This document shows positions 35,769 through 42,040 of a stretch of DNA of 42,040 bases, one piece after another. Source of the stretch: an uncultured Clostridia bacterium (lineage in GTDB: Bacteria; Bacillota_I; Bacilli_A; RF39; UBA660). The position numbers and the translations under genes were made by a program. The notes under the pieces are model-generated. The model saw only the letters and a program-made list of their open reading frames with translations. It had not been told where the DNA came from and did no database searches. Location: contig CANRVH010000010.1 of NCBI GenBank assembly GCA_947643225.1, positions 1 through 42,040 of the forward strand. Reading direction: 5' to 3'. The stretch's first letter is position 1. Every line of letters begins with the position of its first letter.

Positions 35769-36011
35769 ATGACTGAACAGATTCCAATTAATGAAAATAT
35801 GCCCGAAGATTTAAAGATAGCGATTAATTATTTAAACGAAAATAATATATCATTGACAGATAAAATTGATGTTAGTGATGATGAAGTTGAAGAATTGGAC
35901 GATGAAGAATTCAACGGAAGTGTCTCTGATGAAGATCTTGTTCCAATACTAGATGATGATATAGAAGAAGATAATAATGTTGATATGTCTGATCTAGATT
36001 CAATATTTTAA
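35769..36011 (+). CDS. Very acidic small protein in the T7SS locus
   Basis: 80 residues, about a third Asp or Glu, with a short helical N-terminus (EDLKIAINYLNENNIS) and an acidic, probably disordered rest. No family is recognised. It has SD aaggtg and lies 16 bases after the WXG gene, so it is part of the secretion unit; a chaperone, substrate mimic or targeting role is possible but not shown. A strong terminator follows. Confidence 0.6.
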   Translation: MTEQIPINENMPEDLKIAINYLNENNISLTDKIDVSDDEVEELDDEEFNGSVSDEDLVPILDDDIEEDNNVDMSDLDSIF

Positions 36012-36013
36012 TT

Positions 36014-36046
36014 AAAAAATGTTAACAGTTTTTGTTAACATTTTTT
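36014..36046 (+). terminator. Terminator of T7SS module 2
   Basis: AAAAA-ATGTTAAC (36014-36026) pairs with GTTAACAT-TTTTT (36034-36046), loop agttttt. Confidence 0.9.
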
Positions 36047-36094
36047 ACTATTGATAATAAATGAAAGAAAAACCAAAAAAAATCAAAAAAACTA

Positions 36095-36123
36095 TTGACT
36101 CAAACATATACGTATGATATATT
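36095..36123 (+). promoter_or_regulatory. Strong extended -10 promoter for the structured RNA
   Basis: TTGACT (36095-36100), 17 bases, TGA-TATATT (-10 at 36118-36123, extended -10 TG at 36115). It drives a region with no ORF. Confidence 0.8.
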
Positions 36124-36129
36124 AATAAT

Positions 36130-36546
36130 GTCAATAATAAATGATAATAATAATATAGTCGAAAAACGACATGATTATCATTATGGTTGATAGATAATTT
36201 TGTTATTATCTGAAGTAATTGTTATACTTTGAAGATTAGTAAAAGTTGACTATTACAAGTATATAGTAAATATTCTTATTATCAATACATATAGTAAATT
36301 ATTTTAATTTATTATGATGGTATTTTTACAAATGATAGGCTAATCACCTAAACAGTGCGCACTTATATTTCTATATGAAAATATAATATATAGAAAATTA
36401 GAATAAGAATATTGAATATGAGAGTAGGACTCAGTCATTTATAGGGACATAAACTGCGTATTTATAAGTTGAAACTAGCTATTTTGCTTATAAATAGAGA
36501 AAAATTATTTTTTTGGAAGGAGAGGTGATTAACTTCTTCCTTTTTT
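36130..36546 (+). ncRNA. Candidate structured RNA or long regulatory leader, about 415 nt
   Basis: Between a strong promoter and a terminator hairpin there is no coding frame, but several good helices: ATGATAAT/ATTATCAT (36141/36174) enclosing GTCG/CGAC (36158/36167); the palindrome agtgcgcact near 36354; TTTCTATAT/ATATAGAAA (36368/36388); TATTTATAAG/CTTATAAATA (36469/36487). It ends with the terminator at 36515-36546. It lies 46 bases before a YukD-like gene, so it may be a free RNA or an attenuating leader. It lacks the tmRNA, RNase P, T-box and 6S signatures that I can recognise. Confidence 0.55.
36515..36546 (+). terminator. Terminator at the 3' end of the candidate RNA
   Basis: GGAAGGAG (36515-36522) pairs with CTTCTTCC (36533-36540) over 8 bp with one G:U, loop aggtgattaa, followed by T6. 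Confidence 0.8.
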
Positions 36547-36592
36547 ATTTAGAATACATATAAAAAAAGAAAGATTAGGAGTTGATTTTAAG

Positions 36593-36844
36593 ATGGACAA
36601 AATTTTAATTAGTGTCTATATTTTAGCAATAGATGAGGAATATGATATGTTTATCCCAATTAATGAGAATATAGCAATCATTATAGAACTAATACAAAAT
36701 ACCATTAAAGATTTATCTGGAAAGTATTATCAAGTCAATCCTAAAGCACTTTTATATAATAGTATAGATGGCAACATCATTAATAATAATAATATAGTAA
36801 AATTATCTGGATTAAAAAATGGAGCAAGATTATTACTAATATAA
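36593..36844 (+). CDS. YukD/EsaB-like ubiquitin-fold T7SS protein 2
   Basis: 83 residues, same beta-grasp pattern as the copy at 30032: first strands ILISVYILAIDEEYDMFIPI, helix AIIIELIQNTIKDLSG, then YNSIDGNIINNNNIVKLSGL and final strand ARLLLI. It is probably the second module's EsaB-type accessory. It may depend on read-through of the RNA terminator just upstream for expression. SD taggag lies at a longish 11-base spacing. Confidence 0.75.
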   Translation: MDKILISVYILAIDEEYDMFIPINENIAIIIELIQNTIKDLSGKYYQVNPKALLYNSIDGNIINNNNIVKLSGLKNGARLLLI

Positions 36845-36846
36845 CG

Positions 36847-36877
36847 AGCTAGAACAAAAAAATTCTAGCTATTTTTT
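36847..36877 (+). terminator. Terminator at the end of the T7SS locus
   Basis: AGCTAGAA (36847-36854) pairs perfectly with TTCTAGCT (36863-36870), followed by ATTTTTT. Confidence 0.9.
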
Positions 36878-36927
36878 AATAATTATAAAATTAACTAAAA
36901 ATACTAAGTAAAAACAAAAAAATATGT

Positions 36928-36933
36928 TATAAT
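36928..36933 (+). promoter_or_regulatory. -10 element of the uvrA promoter
   Basis: TATAAT 20 bases before the uvrA ATG; no clear -35. It gives uvrA its own promoter, as expected if the secretion locus has cut it off from uvrB. Confidence 0.45.
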
Positions 36934-36952
36934 AAGCACCAGGTGATGGAGT

Positions 36953-39766
36953 ATGGATAAAATAATAATTAAAGGTGCCCGTGAAAATAACTTAAAAAAT
37001 ATTTCACTAGAACTACCCAAAAACAAATTAATTGTTATGACTGGAGTATCAGGAAGCGGAAAAAGCTCTCTTGCTTTTGATACCATTTATGCTGAGGGAG
37101 AAAGAAGATATATGGAAAGCCTTTCTGCCTATGCAAGACAATTTCTAGGAAATAGTGAAAAACCAGCTGTAGATTCAATAGAAGGATTAAGTCCAGCTAT
37201 TAGTATTGATCAAAAGACAACCAGTAAGAATCCCCGTTCAACAGTAGGAACAGTAACAGAAATATATGATTACCTAAGACTATTATTTGCTAGAGCAGGA
37301 GTAGCATATTGCCCAAATCATCATATCCCCATATCAAGACAAAGTGTAGAGGAAATGGTAAACAAATTAAAAGAATATCCTGAAAATACTAAAATGATTA
37401 TTATGTCTCCCGTTGTAGATGGAGAAAAAGGTACTCATAAAGATTTATTGGAGGACTTAAGAAAAGATGGTTATGTTAGAGTAAGGATTAATGGTGAAAA
37501 CTATGATTTATCAGAAGAAATCAACTTAGAAAAAAATAAAAAATCCAAGATAGAAGTAATTGTAGATAGAATTGTATTAAAAGAAGAAAGCTATTCTCGA
37601 CTAACAGAGTCTGTCGAAAATGCCACAAAACTATCAAAAGGAAAAGTAGTGATTGAAATTTTAGGAGAAAATCATAAAGAATTAGTGTTTTCTGAATCAT
37701 TTGCATGCCCATACTGCGAATTTTCTCTACCAGAATTAGAACCACGTACCTTTAGTTTTAATGCACCATATGGAGCATGTCCAGACTGTAAAGGCTTAGG
37801 AATGAATTTACAAATAGATGAGGATTTAATTCTTCCAGATAGATCATTAAGTATTAAAGAAGGGGCCATAAAAACCCTAAATGATGATCCAGAAAGCATC
37901 GATTACAAAAAGTTAGAATGTGTCTGCAAACATTATAAAATTAATATGGACAAACCTTTTAATAAATTAACGAAAAAACAACAATCCTATATTTTATATG
38001 GGTCAGATGAAATAATAACTTTTAAATATTCTTCTAAAAGCGGAAATAACTATAATAGTAAAGATTATTATGAAGGAATTATCAACAATTTAGAAAGACG
38101 TTATATGGAAACAAGTAGTAGTTGGATTAGAGACTGGTTAGAAAACTATATGGTTGAACATACCTGTGAAAGTTGTCATGGTGCGAGATTAAAAGAAGAA
38201 GTTTTAACAGTTTTAGTAGGAGAAAAAAATATTCATGAAGTAACTTGTATGAGTATTAAAGAATCATTAGTATTTTTTGATCACTTAAAACTAACAAAAG
38301 AACAACTACAAATAGCAGATTTAGTCCTAAAAGAAATTAAATCGAGGCTAAATTTTCTAGCTAATGTGGGATTAGAATATTTAACACTATCAAGGAGTGC
38401 AGCAACGCTATCAGGTGGAGAATCACAACGGATTAGACTAGCTACCCAAATCGGTTCACGTCTAACAGGTGTATTATATGTTTTAGACGAGCCTAGTATT
38501 GGTCTTCACCAAAGAGATAACGAAAAGTTAATTCAATCGATGCAAGAAATGAGAGATATCGGTAATACATTAATTGTTGTAGAACACGATACAGATACCA
38601 TGCTAGCAGCAGATTATCTAGTAGATATTGGACCAAGTGCTGGTGAAAATGGTGGAAAAGTGATGGCGGCAGGAACACCAACAGAAGTAATGAACAATAA
38701 AAATAGCCTTACAGGAAAGTATTTAAATGGAGAGAAAAGGATTGAAATCCCAAAAAAAAGAAGAAAAGGCAATAAAAAATATCTAGAAATAAAGGGAGCA
38801 GCTAGCCACAATCTAAAAAATATTGATGTAAAAATCCCTTTAGGAACACTAACCTGTATTACTGGAGTATCGGGAAGCGGAAAAAGTAGCCTAATCAATG
38901 ACATTATGTGTAAAGCAGTATCACAAAGTTTATATCATAGTAAAGAAAAACCAGGTCCTCATAAAAAGGTAATAGGGATCAATAATCTAGATAAATTAGT
39001 ATCTATTTCCCAAAATCCAATTGGAAGAACACCAAGAAGTAATCCAGCAACCTACACGGGAGTATTCGATGATATTAGAGAATTATTTACAACAACAAAG
39101 GAAGCTAAAATGCATGGCTTTGAAAAAAATCGCTTTTCTTTCAATGTAAAGGGCGGACGTTGTGAAGCATGCCGTGGTGATGGAGTCAAGAAAATTGAAA
39201 TGCACTTCCTACCAGATGTTTATGTTCCCTGTGAAGTATGCCATGGAACCAGATATAATTTAGAAACATTAAGCATAAAATATAAAGATAAAAATATTGC
39301 CGAAGTACTAGAAATGAGAGTATCAGAGGCTTTAAAATTTTTCGAAAATATTCCTAAGATCAAAAATAAACTACAAGTATTAGAAGATGTTGGACTTGGC
39401 TACATCAAATTAGGACAAAGTGCACCTACACTATCAGGAGGAGAGGCCGAAAGAGTAAAACTAGCTAAAGAATTACAAAAAAAAGCAACAGGAAAAACTC
39501 TATTTGTTTTAGATGAACCAACAACAGGACTTCACATGGAAGATATTAAACACTTACTTGCAATTTTACAAAAAATAGTAGATAATAAAGATACAGTAGT
39601 CGTAATAGAACACAACCTAGATGTCATAAAAGTAGCAGATTATATTATAGATTTAGGACCAGAGGGAGGAGATCTAGGCGGAGAAATAGTAGCAGAGGGA
39701 ACACCAGAAGAGGTAGCTAAAATAAAAGGATCCTATACTGGAAAATTCTTAAAAAAACTATTATGA
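36953..39766 (+). CDS. uvrA: Excinuclease ABC subunit A
   Basis: 937 residues, normal length. UvrA is the ATP-driven damage sensor that loads UvrB. There are two ABC ATPase halves: Walker A GVSGSGKSS at about residue 28 and again at about 640; signatures LSGGESQRIRLA and LSGGEAERVKLA; Walker B YVLDEPSIGLHQRD and FVLDEPTTGLHMED. Zinc-finger cysteines are present (CPYC...CPDC; CEAC...CEVC). SD aggtgatggag. The stop is TGA, direct evidence that UGA terminates here. It is not adjacent to uvrB. Confidence 0.98.
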   Translation: MDKIIIKGARENNLKNISLELPKNKLIVMTGVSGSGKSSLAFDTIYAEGERRYMESLSAYARQFLGNSEKPAVDSIEGLSPAISIDQKTTSKNPRSTVGTVTEIYDYLRLLFARAGVAYCPNHHIPISRQSVEEMVNKLKEYPENTKMIIMSPVVDGEKGTHKDLLEDLRKDGYVRVRINGENYDLSEEINLEKNKKSKIEVIVDRIVLKEESYSRLTESVENATKLSKGKVVIEILGENHKELVFSESFACPYCEFSLPELEPRTFSFNAPYGACPDCKGLGMNLQIDEDLILPDRSLSIKEGAIKTLNDDPESIDYKKLECVCKHYKINMDKPFNKLTKKQQSYILYGSDEIITFKYSSKSGNNYNSKDYYEGIINNLERRYMETSSSWIRDWLENYMVEHTCESCHGARLKEEVLTVLVGEKNIHEVTCMSIKESLVFFDHLKLTKEQLQIADLVLKEIKSRLNFLANVGLEYLTLSRSAATLSGGESQRIRLATQIGSRLTGVLYVLDEPSIGLHQRDNEKLIQSMQEMRDIGNTLIVVEHDTDTMLAADYLVDIGPSAGENGGKVMAAGTPTEVMNNKNSLTGKYLNGEKRIEIPKKRRKGNKKYLEIKGAASHNLKNIDVKIPLGTLTCITGVSGSGKSSLINDIMCKAVSQSLYHSKEKPGPHKKVIGINNLDKLVSISQNPIGRTPRSNPATYTGVFDDIRELFTTTKEAKMHGFEKNRFSFNVKGGRCEACRGDGVKKIEMHFLPDVYVPCEVCHGTRYNLETLSIKYKDKNIAEVLEMRVSEALKFFENIPKIKNKLQVLEDVGLGYIKLGQSAPTLSGGEAERVKLAKELQKKATGKTLFVLDEPTTGLHMEDIKHLLAILQKIVDNKDTVVVIEHNLDVIKVADYIIDLGPEGGDLGGEIVAEGTPEEVAKIKGSYTGKFLKKLL

Positions 39767-39780
39767 AAAGAGTGAGATAA

Positions 39781-40221
39781 ATGGATTTAATTATCAGAGA
39801 AAAGGGAAAGCTAAGAATTAATAAACTACTTGATTGGCTATTATACATCTTTTTTTATACTCTTACTTTAATGCTAGTTTCCTTAAATTTTAAAAGTATG
39901 TATATTGAAAAAGAACACTTTTATCTTTACTCATTATTGATTGTTCTAACTCTTTATATATTAAATAAGACAATAAAACCCATCTTAGTAAGACTAACTA
40001 TTCCAATAACAGGATTGACTTTAGGACTTTTTTATCCATTTATCAATCTTTTTATTTTAAAACTCGTAGATTGGATTTTAGGAAGTCATTTTAATTTAGA
40101 GAATATTTGGATAGCCTTAATTATTTCTATTCTTTTATCTATTTGTAATATTATAGTAGAGGAAATAATTATTAAACCAATTATGAGGAAATTTAAAAAA
40201 GAAGGTGACACCATTGAATAG
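39781..40221 (+). CDS. Four-helix membrane protein, YvlD/phage-holin-4 family
   Basis: 146 residues, with four hydrophobic helices. The signature NKTIKPILVRLTIPITGLTL then GLFYPFINLFILKLVDWIL matches YvlD (DUF360, superfamily of '4 TMS phage holin'). In B. subtilis yvlD lies between uvrBA and lgt in the same order, so this is a conserved neighbourhood and not a phage gene. Molecular function is unknown; in Bacillus the family is linked to envelope stress. Its stop overlaps the start of lgt. Confidence 0.82.
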   Translation: MDLIIREKGKLRINKLLDWLLYIFFYTLTLMLVSLNFKSMYIEKEHFYLYSLLIVLTLYILNKTIKPILVRLTIPITGLTLGLFYPFINLFILKLVDWILGSHFNLENIWIALIISILLSICNIIVEEIIIKPIMRKFKKEGDTIE

Positions 40222-41005
40222 AGTTGTCTTCAGTATTGGTCCTATACGCATATATTGGTACTCTGTTTTTATTTTACTAGGAATTTTACTTGCCATAACT
40301 CTAATTTATAGAGAAATGAAAAAAAATAATATTCAGAAAGACATATTGATTGATATGTCATTTTATGCCATAATAATTGGACTACTTGGAGCTAGAATAT
40401 ACTATATTCTCTTCAATTTAAGTTATTATCTACAACACCCTATTGAAATCATTCAAATATATAACGGAGGACTAGCTATTCATGGAGGACTAATCTTTGG
40501 ATCATTGTATGTGATTTATTTTTGTAAAAAACATCAGTTAAATATTTTAAAAACATTAGATATGATTGTAGTAGGGGTAATTATCGCACAAGCAGTAGGA
40601 CGATGGGGCAATTTCTTTAATCAAGAAGCCTATGGGCCATTGACAACCTATGAATATTTAAAAAATATCCATCTTCCTAAGTGGATAATAGAAGGAATGA
40701 AGATATCAGGTGAATATTATACCCCCACTTTTTTATATGAATCACTTTGGAATATTCTAGGTTTCATTGTACTGATATTAGTTAGAAAAATAAAAAAAAT
40801 AAAAGTAGGAGTATTAAGTGGAATTTATTTAATTTGGTATTCTACAGGAAGATTTTTTATAGAAGGTTTAAGAACAGACAGCTTAATGCTTGCAAATATT
40901 AAAGTAGCTCAGCTTATTTCTATTTTTTTCATCATAATAGGGTTAATATTATTAATAACAGATAAGAAAAGAGATTTTTATCATGATATAGAAAGGAAAA
41001 ATTAA
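40214..41005 (+). CDS. lgt: Prolipoprotein diacylglyceryl transferase
   Basis: 263 residues from TTG 40214, chosen because SD gaaggtg (40201-40207) is 6 bases upstream and the protein then begins MNRVVFSIGPIRIYWYS, the usual Lgt start; GTG 40205 overlaps the SD. Lgt moves diacylglycerol from phosphatidylglycerol to the lipobox Cys of prolipoproteins in the membrane. Signatures: GLLGARIYY, YNGGLAIHGGLIFG (catalytic His), AQAVGRWGNFFNQEAYG and WYSTGRFFIEGLRTDSL. It overlaps the YvlD-like gene by 8 bases and precedes trxB by 1 base. Confidence 0.97.
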   Translation: MNRVVFSIGPIRIYWYSVFILLGILLAITLIYREMKKNNIQKDILIDMSFYAIIIGLLGARIYYILFNLSYYLQHPIEIIQIYNGGLAIHGGLIFGSLYVIYFCKKHQLNILKTLDMIVVGVIIAQAVGRWGNFFNQEAYGPLTTYEYLKNIHLPKWIIEGMKISGEYYTPTFLYESLWNILGFIVLILVRKIKKIKVGVLSGIYLIWYSTGRFFIEGLRTDSLMLANIKVAQLISIFFIIIGLILLITDKKRDFYHDIERKN

Positions 41006-41006
41006 A

Positions 41007-41900
41007 ATGGAATATAATGTAATCATAATAGGTGCAGGAGTAGCAGGCATGACAACTGCTATATATTTAAAAAGAGCAGGAATTTCATGTTGTATTATAG
41101 AAGAAAAGGCTCCTGGAGGTCAGTTAAATTATATATCAACAATTGAAAACTACCCTGGTAACAATAAAATAAGTGGAACAGATTTAGCCTATAATATTTA
41201 CAATCAAGTAAATGAATTAGATATTCCTTTCCTATTTGAACAAGTAAAAGAAATAAAAAAGGAAAAAGAGAAAAATATCATCATCACAGAAAAAAGAGAG
41301 ATAAATGCTAAATATATTATCATTGCAACAGGAAGAAGTCCTAAAAAGTTAAATGCGTTAAAAGAAGAAAATTTTCTTGGTAAAGGAGTCAGTTATTGTG
41401 CAATTTGTGATGGGCCATTATATAAAGATAAAGAAGTAATTGTAGTAGGAGCAGGAAATAGTGCTATTAAAGAAAGTTTATTTCTTTCTAACATATGTAG
41501 CAAAGTAACAATTTTAGTAAGAAAAGATGAGTTTAGAGGAAGAGATAATATAGAAGAATTAAGAAACAAAAAAAATATTATCATAAAATATAACAGTGAA
41601 ATAAAAAAATTTGCAGGAAAAGAAAACTTAGAAAAGGTGATTTTAAAAAGTAATGAAGAAATAACTTGTAATGCTTGTTTTATATTTATCGGCTATGATC
41701 CAGCTACAGAAAAGTTTTTAAATCTAAACATTACAAATCAAGAAGGATATATTAAAACAGACGAATACTGTAGAACAAATATAAAAAATATTTTTGCAAT
41801 AGGTGACGTTAGGGAAAAAGAAGTAAATCAAATTATTACTGCTATGAATGATGGAGTGGTTGCAGCAACTACAATAATGAATAATCAAATTTTACTATAG
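41007..41900 (+). CDS. trxB: Thioredoxin-reductase-like FAD oxidoreductase
   Basis: 297 residues. FAD-binding GAGVAGMTTA at the N-terminus, redox pair CAIC (131-134) and C-terminal FAD motif FAIGDVREKEVNQIITA. The second nucleotide-binding motif reads VVGAGNSAIKESLFL instead of GGGDSAxEEA, and the arginines that bind the NADPH 2'-phosphate (HRRxxxRA) are altered (LVRKDEFRGRD), so cofactor choice may differ (NADH or ferredoxin-type). It normally reduces thioredoxin. It is shorter than the usual 305-320 residues but complete. It shares an operon with lgt. Confidence 0.88.
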   Translation: MEYNVIIIGAGVAGMTTAIYLKRAGISCCIIEEKAPGGQLNYISTIENYPGNNKISGTDLAYNIYNQVNELDIPFLFEQVKEIKKEKEKNIIITEKREINAKYIIIATGRSPKKLNALKEENFLGKGVSYCAICDGPLYKDKEVIVVGAGNSAIKESLFLSNICSKVTILVRKDEFRGRDNIEELRNKKNIIIKYNSEIKKFAGKENLEKVILKSNEEITCNACFIFIGYDPATEKFLNLNITNQEGYIKTDEYCRTNIKNIFAIGDVREKEVNQIITAMNDGVVAATTIMNNQILL

Positions 41901-41985
41901 CTATTAAAATACGAAAAAGAAAAAAGATAAGTATATTGATGTTTCCTTTTTAAATATAAAATTTAAATCAAACACCAAAAGTAAT

Positions 41986-42039
41986 ACTGTCAAAATTTCT
42001 TGAAAATGTCAGTAAAATCATTTTGAGAAAATGTCAGTA
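41986..42039. mobile_element. Repeats resembling an IS21-type insertion sequence end
   Basis: GAAAATGTCAGTA occurs twice as an exact 13-base direct repeat (42002-42014 and 42027-42039), with a degenerate inverted form (actgtcaaaatttct, 41986-42000) beside it. Multiple short terminal repeats of TGTCAGTA type are typical of IS21-family ends. No transposase is inside the window, so the element, if real, extends to the right. Confidence 0.45.
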
Positions 42040-42040
42040 G

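Noticed and set aside
36130-36546. tmRNA, RNase P RNA, 6S or T-box identity for the structured RNA
   Set aside because: None of the diagnostic motifs (CCA-type tRNA end, GAGGAAAGUC, the AGGGTGGNACCGCG antiterminator) can be seen.
36121-36560. CRISPR array or tandem repeats
   Set aside because: There are only scattered AT-rich similarities (tatagtaaat); no regular repeat-spacer pattern occurs anywhere in the window.
39781-40221. Prophage holin
   Set aside because: The protein matches the YvlD family and sits in the conserved uvrA-yvlD-lgt order; no other phage genes are nearby.
1-42040. Mycoplasma-type genetic code (UGA as Trp)
   Set aside because: Trp codons are UGG, uvrA ends in UGA and prfB encodes an RF2 regulated at UGA.

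Overview
The window is very AT-rich, has strong Shine-Dalgarno (SD) sequences and short spacers, and carries Bacillota core genes: prfB, ftsE-ftsX, uvrB, uvrA, yvlD-like, lgt and trxB. UGA is a normal stop here: it ends uvrA and is the regulatory codon inside prfB. Gene content and the style of the surface proteins suggest an uncultured, host-associated Bacilli lineage near the RF39/Erysipelotrichales/Mollicutes side of the Bacillota. This placement is an inference; no rRNA is present.

Layout. (1) 1-3901: the C-terminal end of a membrane-anchored surface protein, a candidate minus-strand small RNA, prfB with its programmed frameshift, and two tandem YitT-type membrane proteins. (2) 4000-9258: a CalY/TasA-like secreted protein, then a set resembling Bacillus ydjG-ydjH-ydjI (zinc ribbon, TPM and SPFH proteins) headed by a Tim44-like zinc-ribbon membrane protein. 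(3) 9420-14055: an unusual ClpX-like AAA+ protein, then ftsE-ftsX and a coiled-coil M23 peptidase, a compact cell-wall remodelling unit. (4) 14056-22636: a disturbed accessory region with an unknown 430-residue protein, decayed genes, two truncated copies of the uvrB upstream region and 5' end, a HAD plus PEP-synthase-like pair, a chain of hairpins resembling an IS605/omegaRNA end, remnants of conjugation genes (PrgI and VirB4-like) and an ABC exporter on the minus strand. (5) 22637-24586: intact uvrB. (6) 24648-36877: a type VII secretion (T7SS) locus lying between uvrB and uvrA. It has two pairs of small WXG100-like proteins, two EssC-type ATPases (one split by an in-frame TAA), two YukD/EsaB-like ubiquitin-fold proteins, an acidic small protein and a roughly 415-nt candidate structured RNA. 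(7) 36953-41900: uvrA, yvlD-like, lgt and trxB. The last bases carry repeats that look like an insertion-sequence end.

The most interesting part is the T7SS locus. It looks like two minimal secretion modules in tandem, with no EsaA, EssA or EssB/YukC in view. Its promoter has TTGACA and TATACT hexamers separated by 19 bases that include a run of 11 G. A perfect inverted repeat covers the -35. This suggests phase-variable and operator-controlled expression. A second notable feature is the repeated copying of the uvrB upstream region and 5' end around foreign cargo, which suggests that uvrB is a recurrent insertion site.
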